A stretch of DNA of 14,487 bases from an uncultured Paracoccaceae bacterium (GTDB taxonomy: Bacteria; Pseudomonadota; Alphaproteobacteria; Rhodobacterales; Rhodobacteraceae): NCBI GenBank assembly GCA_937900975.1, contig CALCPC010000046.1:1-14487 (forward strand), in the 5' to 3' direction. Under the pieces are notes generated by a model. The model had not been told where the DNA came from. It was given only the letters and a program-made list of their open reading frames with translations, and ran no database searches. Position 1 is the stretch's first letter. Every line of letters begins with the position of its first letter. Positions 1-8,150 of this stretch are shown piece after piece. The position numbers and the translations under genes were made by a program.

Positions 1-1035
1 CGCGCCCCCCGTGCCATACCCCGCATGGCGCGGCAGGGGCTTTGCCCACTCCCCGCGCAGAAACGCCTGAATGGCCGCGTCGTCGGCGGCGGGACAGTTC
101 TTCACCGCTTGAGAGATCGCGCGGTTGGTCTGCCGCGTGCCGATATCGAGCGATGGAACCCCTAGGAACGGCGCCTCGCGCACGACTGTGCTGGAATTGC
201 CGATCAGGGCCGCCGCGTTCTTCATCAACTCCGAAAAATGCCGGAACCGCATCGAGGGCAGAACCCGGAACGTCTCACGCGGGAGCGTGTCGATCACGCG
301 GAAGATATCGTCCGAGCCGGGATCGTTGTTCGGCGCAATGATCACAAAATTCCGGCCCGAGGCGTTCAGGCTGCCGAAAAGCTGCCGGGCTTGCGCGCCG
401 ATTGTATCCGTCTCGGAGGTGACGGGATGGAAAATGGCGATGCCATACTCCTCAAACCCGATCTGGTAGCGTTCGCGCACTTGGTCCAGCGTCACGCCCG
501 AGGGTTTGATGTGGATATCCAACTCCGGCGAGCCGATGACATGGATCCGCTCCTCCTCCTCACCCAGGGCCTTGACGCGCCGCTTCGCGCTTTCAGAACT
601 GACAAGATGGGCCGAAGCGAGCTTGGTGTTACAATGGCGGAAAATCTCATCGATGGTGCCCGAAACCTCGCCCCCCTCGATATGCACGCAGCGGACATAT
701 TTGGTGGCGCAGACAATGGCGGTGGCCAGCGCCTCCACCCGATCGCCATGGACCAAGACGAGATCCGGCTCCGCCTCCTCCAAATAATCCGAAAAGCCGA
801 GCACGGTTTTTGCCAAGACAATATCGGTCGGGTCGCCGTGGCGCTGATTGATGAATTCCGATACCCGGTCGAAATGGGCATGAACCTCAAGCTTGGTCAG
901 CCCATAGCGTTCCTGCATATGCATTCCGGTGACAAAGATCGTCACGCCGTAACCGGCCGCTTCCGCCGCTTTGGCCAAGGGTTCGATCTTGCCGAAATCG
1001 GCCCGCGTGCCGCTGAGGAACACAAGGTTTTTCAC
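1..1035 (-). CDS. neuC: UDP-N-acetylglucosamine 2-epimerase, hydrolysing (NeuC), 3' end cut by window edge
   Basis: Reading the minus strand from a GTG at 1035 gives 345 codons without a stop, running off the window at base 1. NeuC converts UDP-GlcNAc to ManNAc plus UDP in the cytoplasm, the first committed step of sialic acid synthesis. Visible family motifs are the N-terminal GTRADFGK, VHGDRVEALA, HIEGGEVSGTIDE, IFHPVTSE, APNNDPGSD and IGNSS, in the order expected of GT-B-fold NeuC/WecB epimerases. From memory the family is about 370-390 residues, so perhaps 30-40 residues lie outside. The GTG start is chosen because VKNLVFLSGTRADF matches the normal N-terminus and the next upstream in-frame codons lead straight to the neuB stop; an AGG lies 6 nt before it. 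It sits 18 nt downstream of neuB, so the two are co-transcribed. A legionaminic-acid-type (UDP-diNAcBac) epimerase is the main alternative. Confidence 0.93.
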   Translation of the reverse strand, partial: MKNLVFLSGTRADFGKIEPLAKAAEAAGYGVTIFVTGMHMQERYGLTKLEVHAHFDRVSEFINQRHGDPTDIVLAKTVLGFSDYLEEAEPDLVLVHGDRVEALATAIVCATKYVRCVHIEGGEVSGTIDEIFRHCNTKLASAHLVSSESAKRRVKALGEEEERIHVIGSPELDIHIKPSGVTLDQVRERYQIGFEEYGIAIFHPVTSETDTIGAQARQLFGSLNASGRNFVIIAPNNDPGSDDIFRVIDTLPRETFRVLPSMRFRHFSELMKNAAALIGNSSTVVREAPFLGVPSLDIGTRQTNRAISQAVKNCPAADDAAIQAFLRGEWAKPLPRHAGYGTGGA

Positions 1036-1053
1036 ACCCGACCTATGGCTGCG

Positions 1054-2106
1054 TCAGGGGGCGGTTTCAAGCCCATCCTCGTCCAGGTCGTCCCAGCGCA
1101 GCTGCGCATTGCGTTTGACAGCGCGTTTCAGACGCCGCCCCACAACCTCATCAAAGCGGTAGCCCGGGATCTCTCCGCTGCCGGGCCGCCGTGCCCAAAT
1201 ATCCGTCTCGGCGATGACATGCCCCGCGCCAAGATCGGCATCCGCGACGACAGAGGCGCGCGCGAACCTGTAAACGGCCTCCTCTGGCGCGCTGCGCTTT
1301 TTGTCGTTGCGGGCGGCGATGTGGATCTCGCGCGCGCGGTCGATCAGATGGCGCAGTTCGGCGGGATCCATCGAACAGGATATGTCCGGCCCCTCCCGAT
1401 AGCGCGTGTCGGTAAAGTGCCGCTCAAGAATAGACGCGCCAAGCGCGACAGAGGCCAGCGCCATTTCTGGGCCGATGGAATGATCCGAAAAGCCGACAAT
1501 TGCGTCGGGAAACGCTGCGCGCAGCTCCGTCACGCCCTTTAGCGAGACGATCTCCGCCGGCGATGGATAAAGATTTGTGCATTCCAGCAGCGCAAACGGG
1601 ATCTCAGCCGCGCGCAACACCGCGACCGAGCGCGCGACAGAGTCCACCGTCTGCATCCCCGTCGACATGATCACCGGCTTGCCAAAGCGCGCGATGTGCC
1701 GGATCAAGGGCAGGTTGTCGGCCTCGCCGGACCCGATTTTAAAGCCCGGAACCCCGATATCGTTCAAGAAATCGGCGGCTTTGCGCGAAAACGGCGTCGA
1801 GATGTAAATCAGCCCCTGCGCTTCGGCATGGTCTTTCAGGACGATTTCATCCTCGGCCGACAGCGCGCAACTTTCCATCACATCCCAGATCGACCGATCT
1901 GCGTTGGGGGGGAAAATCGACTTCGCCTCGTCCGTCATTTCGTCTTCGACAAAATGGGTCTGGTGCTTGATACACTCCGCGCCCGCGCGTGCGGCCAGAT
2001 CAACCATCCGTTGCGCCGTGCCAAGATCGCCGCCATGGTTGATGCCGATCTCGGCGATGACAAGCGGGGGATGCTCTGGCCCGATGGCGCGGTGGTTCAG
2101 TCTCAT
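1054..2106 (-). CDS. neuB: N-acetylneuraminate (sialic acid) synthase NeuB with C-terminal SAF domain
   Basis: This 350-residue protein condenses ManNAc with phosphoenolpyruvate to give N-acetylneuraminate. The N-terminal TIM barrel (about residues 15-270) shows VIAEIGINHGGD, IKHQTHFVEDEM, STPFSRKAADF, FKIGSGEADNLPLI, KPVIMSTGM, GFSDHS and LERHFTD. The C-terminal part (about 285-345) is the SAF/antifreeze-like domain. The wording of the motifs is closest, from memory, to Campylobacter jejuni NeuB1, the Neu5Ac enzyme, rather than to NeuB2/NeuB3, which make other nonulosonic acids; that would be decided by a tree. The ATG at 2106 is supported by the normal N-terminus, with a GGAG about 12 nt upstream. 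neuC follows after 18 nt. No CMP-sialic acid synthetase is visible, but the cluster continues beyond base 1. Confidence 0.95.
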   Translation of the reverse strand: MRLNHRAIGPEHPPLVIAEIGINHGGDLGTAQRMVDLAARAGAECIKHQTHFVEDEMTDEAKSIFPPNADRSIWDVMESCALSAEDEIVLKDHAEAQGLIYISTPFSRKAADFLNDIGVPGFKIGSGEADNLPLIRHIARFGKPVIMSTGMQTVDSVARSVAVLRAAEIPFALLECTNLYPSPAEIVSLKGVTELRAAFPDAIVGFSDHSIGPEMALASVALGASILERHFTDTRYREGPDISCSMDPAELRHLIDRAREIHIAARNDKKRSAPEEAVYRFARASVVADADLGAGHVIAETDIWARRPGSGEIPGYRFDEVVGRRLKRAVKRNAQLRWDDLDEDGLETAP

Positions 2107-2309
2107 GCGGCGGTTCCGCTCCGGTCTGGTGGCAAAGCCACGGCGATTGCCGCGACGCTATCGCTTAGGTTTAGACCACCGGCCCCCGGATGTGTAGGAC
2201 CGCGATCACCGCTGAAATCCCGCAGAATGCAGCGCATGGGGCTGCAAATGGGGGGAAAGTGCGGTAGGCCGGCGGGGCCGCGGCAAGACGGAAGAGGAGC
2301 CGGACCGAC
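2107..2309. other. Divergent intergenic region between neuB and the O-methyltransferase gene
   Basis: This 203-bp stretch separates two genes pointing away from each other, so promoters for both should lie here. No convincing -35/-10 pair was found for either. A small perfect hairpin (GTGGC-AAA-GCCAC, 2129-2141) lies in the neuB leader; it is short and may be chance. A purine-rich GAAGAGGAG at 2291-2299 is the ribosome-binding candidate for the plus-strand gene. The long minus-strand frame crossing this region is a shadow of the methyltransferase. Confidence 0.5.
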
Positions 2310-2987
2310 ATGAACACCCCCAACAGCCTGCGCGGGCTCTCTTCCGATGCACATTGGGACTACGAGAACGGCTTTTACTGGTTCTCGCCGCGCTCCCGCA
2401 TGAACAAGCTGCTGGCCCATTATGAGATCTACAAAAAAATCGTCGACCTTCCGGGCCATGTCTTTGAGTTCGGCGTCTACAAAGGCGCGTCCCTGATCCG
2501 CTTTGCGACGTTCCGCGATGCGCTGGAAAATGACTTCGCCCGCAAGATCGTGGGTTTCGACGCATTCGGCGCCTTTCCCAAGGATGATGTAAAGGACGCC
2601 GACGATCAGAAATTCATCGCGCGGTTTGAAGAAAGCGGCGGCGACGGGGTGGAGGATCGTGAACTCCAGGGCCTTCTGGCCGCCAAAAACTTTCAGAACG
2701 TCGACTTGGTCAAGGGCAATATCTTCGACACGTTGCCCACATATTTGGACCAGAACCCCGCCGCGCGGATCGCGCTGTTGCATCTCGACCTCGACACGAA
2801 GGAGCCGACAGACCGCGCGCTGGAGCTGCTCTACGACCGGGTGGTGTCGGGGGGCATCATCGTTTTCGACGACTACAACGCCGTGGCGGGGGCGACGCAA
2901 TCGGCCGATGCCTTCGTGGCCAAGTTTGGCCTCAGGATGCAAAAACTGCCCTTCTACACCGTCCCAAGCTTTGTCGAGAAACCGTAG
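2310..2987 (+). CDS. TylF/MycF-type class I SAM-dependent O-methyltransferase
   Basis: The 225-residue product resembles the TylF/MycF family, metal- and SAM-dependent enzymes that O-methylate sugar hydroxyls. The SAM-binding loop FEFGVYKGAS is at 52-61, followed by IVGFDAFGAFP. The second half has HLDLD at 158-162 and VFDDYN with Asp187-Asp188; in MycF the equivalent Asp residues bind magnesium. A purine-rich GAAGAGGAG 10 nt before the ATG supports the start. It is divergent from neuB/neuC, which suggests it decorates a sugar of the same surface glycan, although family members also act on other small molecules. It ends 7 nt from the convergent OsmC gene and no terminator hairpin is visible in that gap. 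The substrate cannot be told from sequence. Confidence 0.88.
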   Translation: MNTPNSLRGLSSDAHWDYENGFYWFSPRSRMNKLLAHYEIYKKIVDLPGHVFEFGVYKGASLIRFATFRDALENDFARKIVGFDAFGAFPKDDVKDADDQKFIARFEESGGDGVEDRELQGLLAAKNFQNVDLVKGNIFDTLPTYLDQNPAARIALLHLDLDTKEPTDRALELLYDRVVSGGIIVFDDYNAVAGATQSADAFVAKFGLRMQKLPFYTVPSFVEKP

Positions 2988-2994
2988 CGACAGC

Positions 2995-3492
2995 CTAGCG
3001 CAGCCGCAGATATCCGCCCTCGGTCTTCAGCCGATGCGTGATCGTGTTGGCCTGGGCCAGGGTCTGCTCAACAAAGCAGCCCTTTTTCGCCGCGTTAATC
3101 AGCGCCACCTGCTCTTCCAACGGGTTGGGGCTGTCGAGCAGGATATCGATGGCAAAGGATTTTGGCGCGGTCTCGTAGATCCGGTCCTTCGGGGTCCATT
3201 GCCAGACAATCTTGCACTCAACCGTCAGAGCGTCGATGGCCACGTCCATTCTTTTGGCAAAAGCCCGCACCTGCGTCATGATGCAGCCGGTCAGGCCCGC
3301 AATAAAATGCGCCAAGGGCGGCGGGGCGGTGGCGTCGCCGCCGTGAATCGTGCCCTCGTCGGTGGCCATGTCGAACGTCTCTCGCAGCGGATGGGTCATC
3401 GCAACGCAAAGCGCGTTGCGCATTTTGCCCTCTGCCCGGCCCGAACAGGTAAAGACGACGTCCAGCGGCGCTTTCGGTTGCGAAACTGTCAT
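2995..3492 (-). CDS. OsmC/Ohr-family protein
   Basis: This 165-residue protein belongs to the OsmC/Ohr family of thiol-dependent hydroperoxide reductases. The two expected cysteines are present: Cys70 in LTGCIMTQVRAFA, at the start of the long central helix, and Cys139 in AAKKGCFVEQTL. The N-terminal half is a beta-rich strand set (MTHPLRETFDMATDE), followed by APPPLAHFIAGL. Classical members reduce organic or lipid hydroperoxides, but many OsmC-like proteins sit in catabolic operons with no proven role. It is the last gene of the minus-strand operon, 21 nt after the BKACE stop, with a strong GGAGGG 9 nt before its ATG. A role in detoxifying a reactive intermediate or in handling a thioester is only inference. 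Confidence 0.88.
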   Translation of the reverse strand: MTVSQPKAPLDVVFTCSGRAEGKMRNALCVAMTHPLRETFDMATDEGTIHGGDATAPPPLAHFIAGLTGCIMTQVRAFAKRMDVAIDALTVECKIVWQWTPKDRIYETAPKSFAIDILLDSPNPLEEQVALINAAKKGCFVEQTLAQANTITHRLKTEGGYLRLR

Positions 3493-3513
3493 CGGGCGCG
3501 GCCCTCCATAAGA

Positions 3514-4443
3514 TCAAAACCCGACATGCGCCGCCCCTTTTAGGCCCAGCAACCCCCGCGCCTCGGCGGGGGTCGCGATGGCGTTGCCCTGCGCCTCTAG
3601 GACGCTTTTCACCTTTGCGACCTGTTCCGCGTTTGAGGCGGCGAGCTTGCCCCGCTCGATATAAAGAGAGTCCTCAAGCCCCACGCGGACATGCCCGCCA
3701 AGCTGCGCAGACACCGCCGCCAGCTTCATCTGTTGGGCGCCCGCGCCGATCACCGACCAGTGGTAATCGGCCCCGAACAGCCGGTCCGCCGTGCGCTTCA
3801 TAAAGACCAGATTATCGATCTCGGCCGCGATACCGCCAAGGATCCCCATCACGAATTGCAAAAAGATCGGCGCTTTGAACAGCCCCGCCTTTAGGCAAAA
3901 GGCCAGGTTGTAAAGATGCCCGACATCATAGCACTCATGCTCGAACTTCGCATGATGGGGCGCGCCGCCCATCGCGTCGGCGACGGCGCGGATATCGGCG
4001 AAGGTGTTGCGAAAGATCGCGCCCTCGGATCCGCGCAGATACCCCTCCTCCCAATCGAATTTGAACCGCTCATATCGATCCGCCAAAGGGTGCATCGCGA
4101 AGTTGAGCGAGCCCATGTTAAGCGAGCACATCTCGGGCGAGGCGGCCATCGCCGGGGCCAGCCGGTCTGCGATCCCCATCGTGATGCTGCCCCCGGTCGA
4201 GATGTTGACGATGGCATCCGTCTCTGCCCGGATCGCCGGCAGAAACGCGCGGAAATGCGCGGGATCGACCGAGGGTTTGCCGGTTTCGGGATCGCGGGCG
4301 TGCAGGTGCAGGATCGCCGCGCCGGCATGGGCCGCGTCGATGGCCTGGCGGGCGATGTCTTCGGGCCGATAGGGCAACGCGTCCGACATGGTGGGCGTGT
4401 GGATCGCCCCGGTGACAGCGCAGGTTATGATCGTTTTCGCCAT
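3514..4443 (-). CDS. Beta-keto acid cleavage enzyme (BKACE, DUF849 family)
   Basis: The 309-residue protein is a BKACE-family TIM barrel. Known members, such as 3-keto-5-aminohexanoate cleavage enzyme, combine a 3-keto acid with acetyl-CoA and release acetoacetate plus a CoA thioester. The zinc ligands His46 and His48 are present in AILHLHARDPETGKP at the same positions as in the Cloacimonas enzyme; STGGS follows at 82-86, then SLNMGSLNF and HVRVGLEDSLY, whose Glu257 is the likely third metal ligand. The specificity-determining pocket cannot be read by eye, so the keto acid is unknown; dehydrocarnitine and aminated keto acids are among known family substrates. The ATG at 4443 has GGAG 7 nt upstream inside the end of the cyclase gene, one nucleotide after which it begins, implying translational coupling. 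Confidence 0.92.
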   Translation of the reverse strand: MAKTIITCAVTGAIHTPTMSDALPYRPEDIARQAIDAAHAGAAILHLHARDPETGKPSVDPAHFRAFLPAIRAETDAIVNISTGGSITMGIADRLAPAMAASPEMCSLNMGSLNFAMHPLADRYERFKFDWEEGYLRGSEGAIFRNTFADIRAVADAMGGAPHHAKFEHECYDVGHLYNLAFCLKAGLFKAPIFLQFVMGILGGIAAEIDNLVFMKRTADRLFGADYHWSVIGAGAQQMKLAAVSAQLGGHVRVGLEDSLYIERGKLAASNAEQVAKVKSVLEAQGNAIATPAEARGLLGLKGAAHVGF

Positions 4444-4444
4444 C

Positions 4445-5221
4445 TTAGGTCTCCAGGATTGCGACGGCGCGCACGAACCCCGCCGATGCGGCCTTGATTT
4501 TGAACGGAAAGCAAGAGACCAGGAAACCCGCCGGCGGCAGTGCCTCTAGATTGGTCAGCTTCTCGATATGGCAGTAGCCGATCTCGATGCTGGCGCGGTG
4601 CCCCTCCCAAATCAGCGCGGGGTCGCGCGTTCGGGCGTATTGCGCGGCCGTCAGCGCAAAGGGCGCGTCCCAACTCCACGCATCCGTACCGGTCAGCCGC
4701 ACGCCTTGGTTCAAAAGATGCAGCGTGGCATCGCGCCCCATCCCGCACCCCCGGCTGAGGTAATCCGGTCGGCCATAGCGCGCACCAGCAGCGGTGTTGA
4801 CCAACACGATGTCAAGCGGCGAGAGCGTGTGGCCGATGCGCGCCAGCTCTGCGTCGATCTCGGCCGGGGTGACGATATGGCCGTCGGGCAAATGGCGGAA
4901 ATCCAGTTTGACGCCCGCACCAAAACACCAGTCAAGCGGGACCTCGTCGATGGTGATCGCGCGCTTGCCGCCATCCATCGTCGAATGGTGATGGTAAGGC
5001 GCGTCGAGATGCGTGCCGTTGTGGGTGTAGACCGTCAGCTTCTCAAGCGCCCACCCCTCTCCCCCCGGCAGATCGGCGGGCGTGAGCCCGGGAAAAAACC
5101 CCGCCATCTGCGCTGCCGTTGCCCGATGGTCGAAATAGACGATCTCGGGCAGCATGATGTCGGGGTCAGAGGCGATATCAGCCTCCAACGCCACGGACAA
5201 ATCGACGAATTTTCGTGCCAT
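4445..5221 (-). CDS. Cyclase-family metal-dependent hydrolase (kynurenine formamidase/isatin hydrolase-like)
   Basis: Using the ATG at 5221 gives 258 residues, the usual size of the cyclase family (PF04199). The signature HxGTHxDxPxH is complete as HNGTHLDAPYH at residues 67-77 and supplies the histidine and aspartate metal ligands. The family hydrolyses amide or ring C-N bonds (kynurenine formamidase, isatin hydrolase), and some members act on other rings. A frame upstream is open to 5284, but that start would overlap dctM by 52 nt and has no ribosome site. The chosen start follows GAGGG by 8-9 nt and leaves 11 nt after the dctM stop; MARKFVDLSVALE is also the normal N-terminus. Its place between a TRAP importer and a BKACE suggests it hydrolyses the imported compound. 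Confidence 0.88.
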   Translation of the reverse strand: MARKFVDLSVALEADIASDPDIMLPEIVYFDHRATAAQMAGFFPGLTPADLPGGEGWALEKLTVYTHNGTHLDAPYHHHSTMDGGKRAITIDEVPLDWCFGAGVKLDFRHLPDGHIVTPAEIDAELARIGHTLSPLDIVLVNTAAGARYGRPDYLSRGCGMGRDATLHLLNQGVRLTGTDAWSWDAPFALTAAQYARTRDPALIWEGHRASIEIGYCHIEKLTNLEALPPAGFLVSCFPFKIKAASAGFVRAVAILET

Positions 5222-5232
5222 GGCAGGGCCCT

Positions 5233-6537
5233 CTACAACAATCCGGTGGCGATGGGGGGAAACAGGATGACCAGGATCAGACACAACAGCATCATCAGCG
5301 CGAACGGGGCTGCGCCCACGAAAATGTCGGTCAGGCTGACGCTGTCATCGTCGAGGGTCGATTTGATAACATAGACCGACACCCCGAAGGGCGGCGTCAG
5401 CAGGCCGATTTCGACCGCGATGACCGTCACGATGCCAAACCAGACCAGATCGACCCCCATCGGCGCCACGATGGGCAGCATAAGCGGCACTAAGATCAGC
5501 ATAATCGACGCGCTGTCCAGGATCATCCCAAGTGCGATCACGACCAGGACATAGACGGCGATCAGGCCAAGAATGCCAAGCTCCGCCGACGCGGCCATCT
5601 GCCCAAAGCTGAGCGGCACACCAGAGAAGGCCAACATGCGAGAGTACATTTGGGCGGCGATGATCAAAAAGCAGACCGATGCGGTCACATGGCCGGTGTC
5701 GATCAACTCGCGCCAAAGCGCCGCGACTGGCAGCCGGCGCTTGAAGAGGCCAAGCATCAACGCCCCGATCGCACCGATGGCGCCCGCCTCCACCGGCGTG
5801 AAGAAACCCGCATAGATCCCGCCGAGCACAAGGACGATCAAGCCTGTGATCGGCAGCCCCTTGGCCAAAAGCGCGGCGGAGCCAAGCGCTTGGGTCGCTG
5901 CACGCTCTGGCGCGCCGACAAATCCCGGGGCAAAGACCGCCATCAAAACGGTCCCCACCCCAAACAACAGCGCCAGCACGATCCCCGGACCGATGCCGGC
6001 GACGAAAAGATCGCCAATCGATTGCTCTGCCAGCAGACCGAACAGGATCAGCAACAGGCTTGGCGGGATCAACATGCCAAGCACCGAACTTCCCGCGACA
6101 ACGCCCACGGCAAACCGCTCGGTATAGCCGTGGCGGCGCATCTCGGGCACCGCGATCTTGGTAAAGACGGCGGCGGAGGCGATGGAGATACCGGTGACGG
6201 CGGCAAAGCTTGCATTTGCTGCGACGGTACCAACGCCAAAACCGCCCTTGATCTTGCGAAACGCTGCGTTTGCCACATCGACGGCGTCGCGCCCGATGCC
6301 CGATTCAGACACCAGAAACCCCATCAAGACGAATAGCGGCACGACCCCGAAGAAATAGCTTGCGATTGCGTCATTGGCCGCAAGACCCAGCATTTTCGCC
6401 GCCAAGACAGGGGAGCCCTTGATGGCCCAGACCCCCAGAAAGGAGCACAAGATCAATGCGATGGGCACGAACATGCCCCCGATCACCAAGAGCCCCATGC
6501 CGCCGAGCGCCAGAAGACCGATCTCGAACCCCGACAT
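5233..6537 (-). CDS. dctM: TRAP transporter large permease (DctM-type)
   Basis: This 434-residue, almost entirely hydrophobic protein is the large membrane subunit of a TRAP transporter, which uses the sodium or proton gradient to import a substrate handed over by the periplasmic binding protein. It has many predicted membrane segments and typical DctM wording: PLFVLMGFLVSESGIG, TGISIASAAVFTKIAVPEM, GSSVLGMLIPPSLLLILFG, GGIYAGFFTPVEAGAIGA and IGLLTPPFGVSVYVIK. The frame is open upstream to 6636, but the real start is the ATG at 6537, where the dctQ stop and this start share a base (TGATG), a typical termination-reinitiation junction. The upstream extension is polar and not DctM-like. The cyclase gene starts 11 nt after its stop. 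Confidence 0.95.
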   Translation of the reverse strand: MSGFEIGLLALGGMGLLVIGGMFVPIALILCSFLGVWAIKGSPVLAAKMLGLAANDAIASYFFGVVPLFVLMGFLVSESGIGRDAVDVANAAFRKIKGGFGVGTVAANASFAAVTGISIASAAVFTKIAVPEMRRHGYTERFAVGVVAGSSVLGMLIPPSLLLILFGLLAEQSIGDLFVAGIGPGIVLALLFGVGTVLMAVFAPGFVGAPERAATQALGSAALLAKGLPITGLIVLVLGGIYAGFFTPVEAGAIGAIGALMLGLFKRRLPVAALWRELIDTGHVTASVCFLIIAAQMYSRMLAFSGVPLSFGQMAASAELGILGLIAVYVLVVIALGMILDSASIMLILVPLMLPIVAPMGVDLVWFGIVTVIAVEIGLLTPPFGVSVYVIKSTLDDDSVSLTDIFVGAAPFALMMLLCLILVILFPPIATGLL

Positions 6538-7088
6538 CAGACGGCAACGCCGTTTTGGAACCGGCGGGCGATGCGCGCGAGAAATTGCAGCACCAAGAGG
6601 CCGCAGCCGACCAAAATCATCAGCTTCACCGGCCAAACCGGCGCGGTAAAGTCGCCCGCGGCCCCCACGAATTCAGACCGCGACCAGGCGCGCGTGAAAA
6701 TCGGCCATGTGGCGGCCAGGATCGCACCCACGACCAGTGCCCCAAGCAGATCATAAAGTGTCTCAACCACGACGAGCACCCTTGGCGCACGGCGCGCGAG
6801 GACGCCGATCACCGCCTCGGACCGTGTCATCCGCCCGGCCTTCAAGGCCTGCGGGGCCTGCAAAAACACAATCGCGACGATGGACAGCGTCACCATCTCT
6901 GGCACGCCAGAGATCGGCACGTTAAAGGCGTTGCGGCTGAAGACATCGGCGCCGATCAAGAAGACCAGCCCCGATATCAGGAAGGAACCGCAGAGATTGG
7001 CCACCTGGGTCGCACCGTCGAGCGTGCGCAGGCCCATGGCCGCGATGCGCCCCAGCACCGACCCCGTCGCGGGCCCTTTTGTGGGCAT
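6537..7088 (-). CDS. dctQ: TRAP transporter small permease (DctQ-type)
   Basis: The 183-residue protein has four hydrophobic segments at about 33-52, 64-82, 109-130 and 150-172, the layout of a DctQ small membrane subunit. Characteristic patches are the first-helix end GADVFSRNAFN followed by PISGVPEM, and LYDLLGALVVGAILAATWPIF in the third helix. It pairs with DctM to form the membrane domain. The ATG lies 2-3 nt after the dctP stop with GAGAG upstream, and its TGA overlaps the dctM ATG by one base. The order P-Q-M is the standard TRAP order. Confidence 0.93.
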   Translation of the reverse strand: MPTKGPATGSVLGRIAAMGLRTLDGATQVANLCGSFLISGLVFLIGADVFSRNAFNVPISGVPEMVTLSIVAIVFLQAPQALKAGRMTRSEAVIGVLARRAPRVLVVVETLYDLLGALVVGAILAATWPIFTRAWSRSEFVGAAGDFTAPVWPVKLMILVGCGLLVLQFLARIARRFQNGVAV

Positions 7089-7091
7089 CGG

Positions 7092-8150
7092 CTACTCTCG
7101 ATCCCAGTCGCGCAGCGGTGTGGCCCCGGCGGCGCGCATCGCATCCATATAGCTTGTCAGAACCTCGGTCCCCGGAAGGCCCTGCCCGTCAAGCCCCGCC
7201 GCCCAAGCCTGCGCCGCGTTCTCCATCCCTTCCGACCAGGCCCTGCGCATGTCGGCGGGCGCGTCGGCGACCGTGGCGCCGTTCTCGGCCATGACGGTGA
7301 AGGCGTTTTGAACCGCAGTTTCCAGGGCCGAGACATACCACTCCCCCGTCTCGGCCGCGGCCTCCGTCAGCGCTGTTTGCACGGTCTCCGGCAACCCCTC
7401 AAACCAGGCCCGGTTGGCGCAAATCGCTCCCGCATATTGCGCGCCGAGACCCGCCCGGGTGATGTAAGGCGCCACTTCAAAAAGCTTGCCCGGCAGCGCG
7501 GCGGAGGCAAAGACAATCACACCGTCGAAGACGCCGGTTTTCAACTCGTTGTAATACGTCGTCAAGTTGCCCGAAACGCCAACTGCGCCCGTTCCCGACA
7601 ACCAGTTCAGCGCGGGCCCAGGCGCACCGATCTTTTTGCCGGCAAGATCCGACAGGGCCGTGACCGGGAAATTCGTCATCAAAAGATAGTCGTCGATAAC
7701 CATCGGTGCGCCGATATAGACCACGCCGTTGTCGGCATAGCTTTGCTGCATTTTGGGATCTTCGACCTGCATGCGGTGCATCAGATCGCCGATCTTGCGC
7801 GCGTCAGCAGTGACGAAGGGCGTGTAATAGGTGACGTTTTGCACCGCCAGCTTGGCCGGATCGAACAGCGATTGACAGGTGCCAAGCTCTGCCAGGCCCG
7901 CCTCGACCGCCTCAAGCTCTTCGCCGACACCGGCGATCGACCCGCCATAAAGGCCCGTGAAGGTCATTGTGTGGCCCGTCCCCTCCAGCCGCGCGGTCAC
8001 GCCCGGGACAAAGGCCGCGTCCAGCATCTTGACCCAGCGAAAAACCGGCGGGTGCCCCGCGGCGATGGTGGCGCTGAACGTCTCGGCAAGGGCCCCGGCC
8101 GGGACACCAAGGCTTACGGCCAGCAGCGCGGCCTGCGCTATGCGTTTCAT
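7092..8150 (-). CDS. dctP: TRAP transporter periplasmic substrate-binding protein (DctP-type)
   Basis: The 352-residue protein begins with a Sec signal peptide (MKR, hydrophobic core, likely cleavage after AGALA at residue 22). The mature part reads as a DctP-family solute receptor: IAAGHPPVFRWVK, LYGGSIAGVGEELEAVEAGLAELGT, and NLTTYYNELKTGVFDGVIVF. In most TRAP receptors a conserved Arg follows LKGLK-type sequence in the hinge strand and clamps the ligand carboxylate (Arg147 in SiaP); here the equivalent stretch is LAGKKIGAPG, with Gly175 in that position. This suggests a ligand without the usual carboxylate contact or another binding mode. The ATG overlaps the tetR stop as ATGA, so translation is coupled to the regulator. 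Confidence 0.94.
   Translation of the reverse strand: MKRIAQAALLAVSLGVPAGALAETFSATIAAGHPPVFRWVKMLDAAFVPGVTARLEGTGHTMTFTGLYGGSIAGVGEELEAVEAGLAELGTCQSLFDPAKLAVQNVTYYTPFVTADARKIGDLMHRMQVEDPKMQQSYADNGVVYIGAPMVIDDYLLMTNFPVTALSDLAGKKIGAPGPALNWLSGTGAVGVSGNLTTYYNELKTGVFDGVIVFASAALPGKLFEVAPYITRAGLGAQYAGAICANRAWFEGLPETVQTALTEAAAETGEWYVSALETAVQNAFTVMAENGATVADAPADMRRAWSEGMENAAQAWAAGLDGQGLPGTEVLTSYMDAMRAAGATPLRDWDRE

Noticed and set aside
238..1542. 434-codon plus-strand open frame
   Set aside because: It is antisense to neuC and neuB; the translation has no family features, while the minus strand shows complete NeuB and NeuC motifs.
2103..2942. 279-codon minus-strand open frame over the methyltransferase
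   Set aside because: Shadow of the TylF-type gene; no ribosome site or domain, and it would collide with the neuB start region.
5222..5284. Upstream start of the cyclase gene at 5284
   Set aside because: It would overlap dctM by 52 nt and lacks a ribosome site; the ATG at 5221 fits the family N-terminus and has GAGGG upstream.
6538..6636. Upstream start of dctM at 6636
   Set aside because: The added 33 residues are polar and overlap dctQ by 100 nt; the TGATG junction at 6535-6539 gives the natural start.
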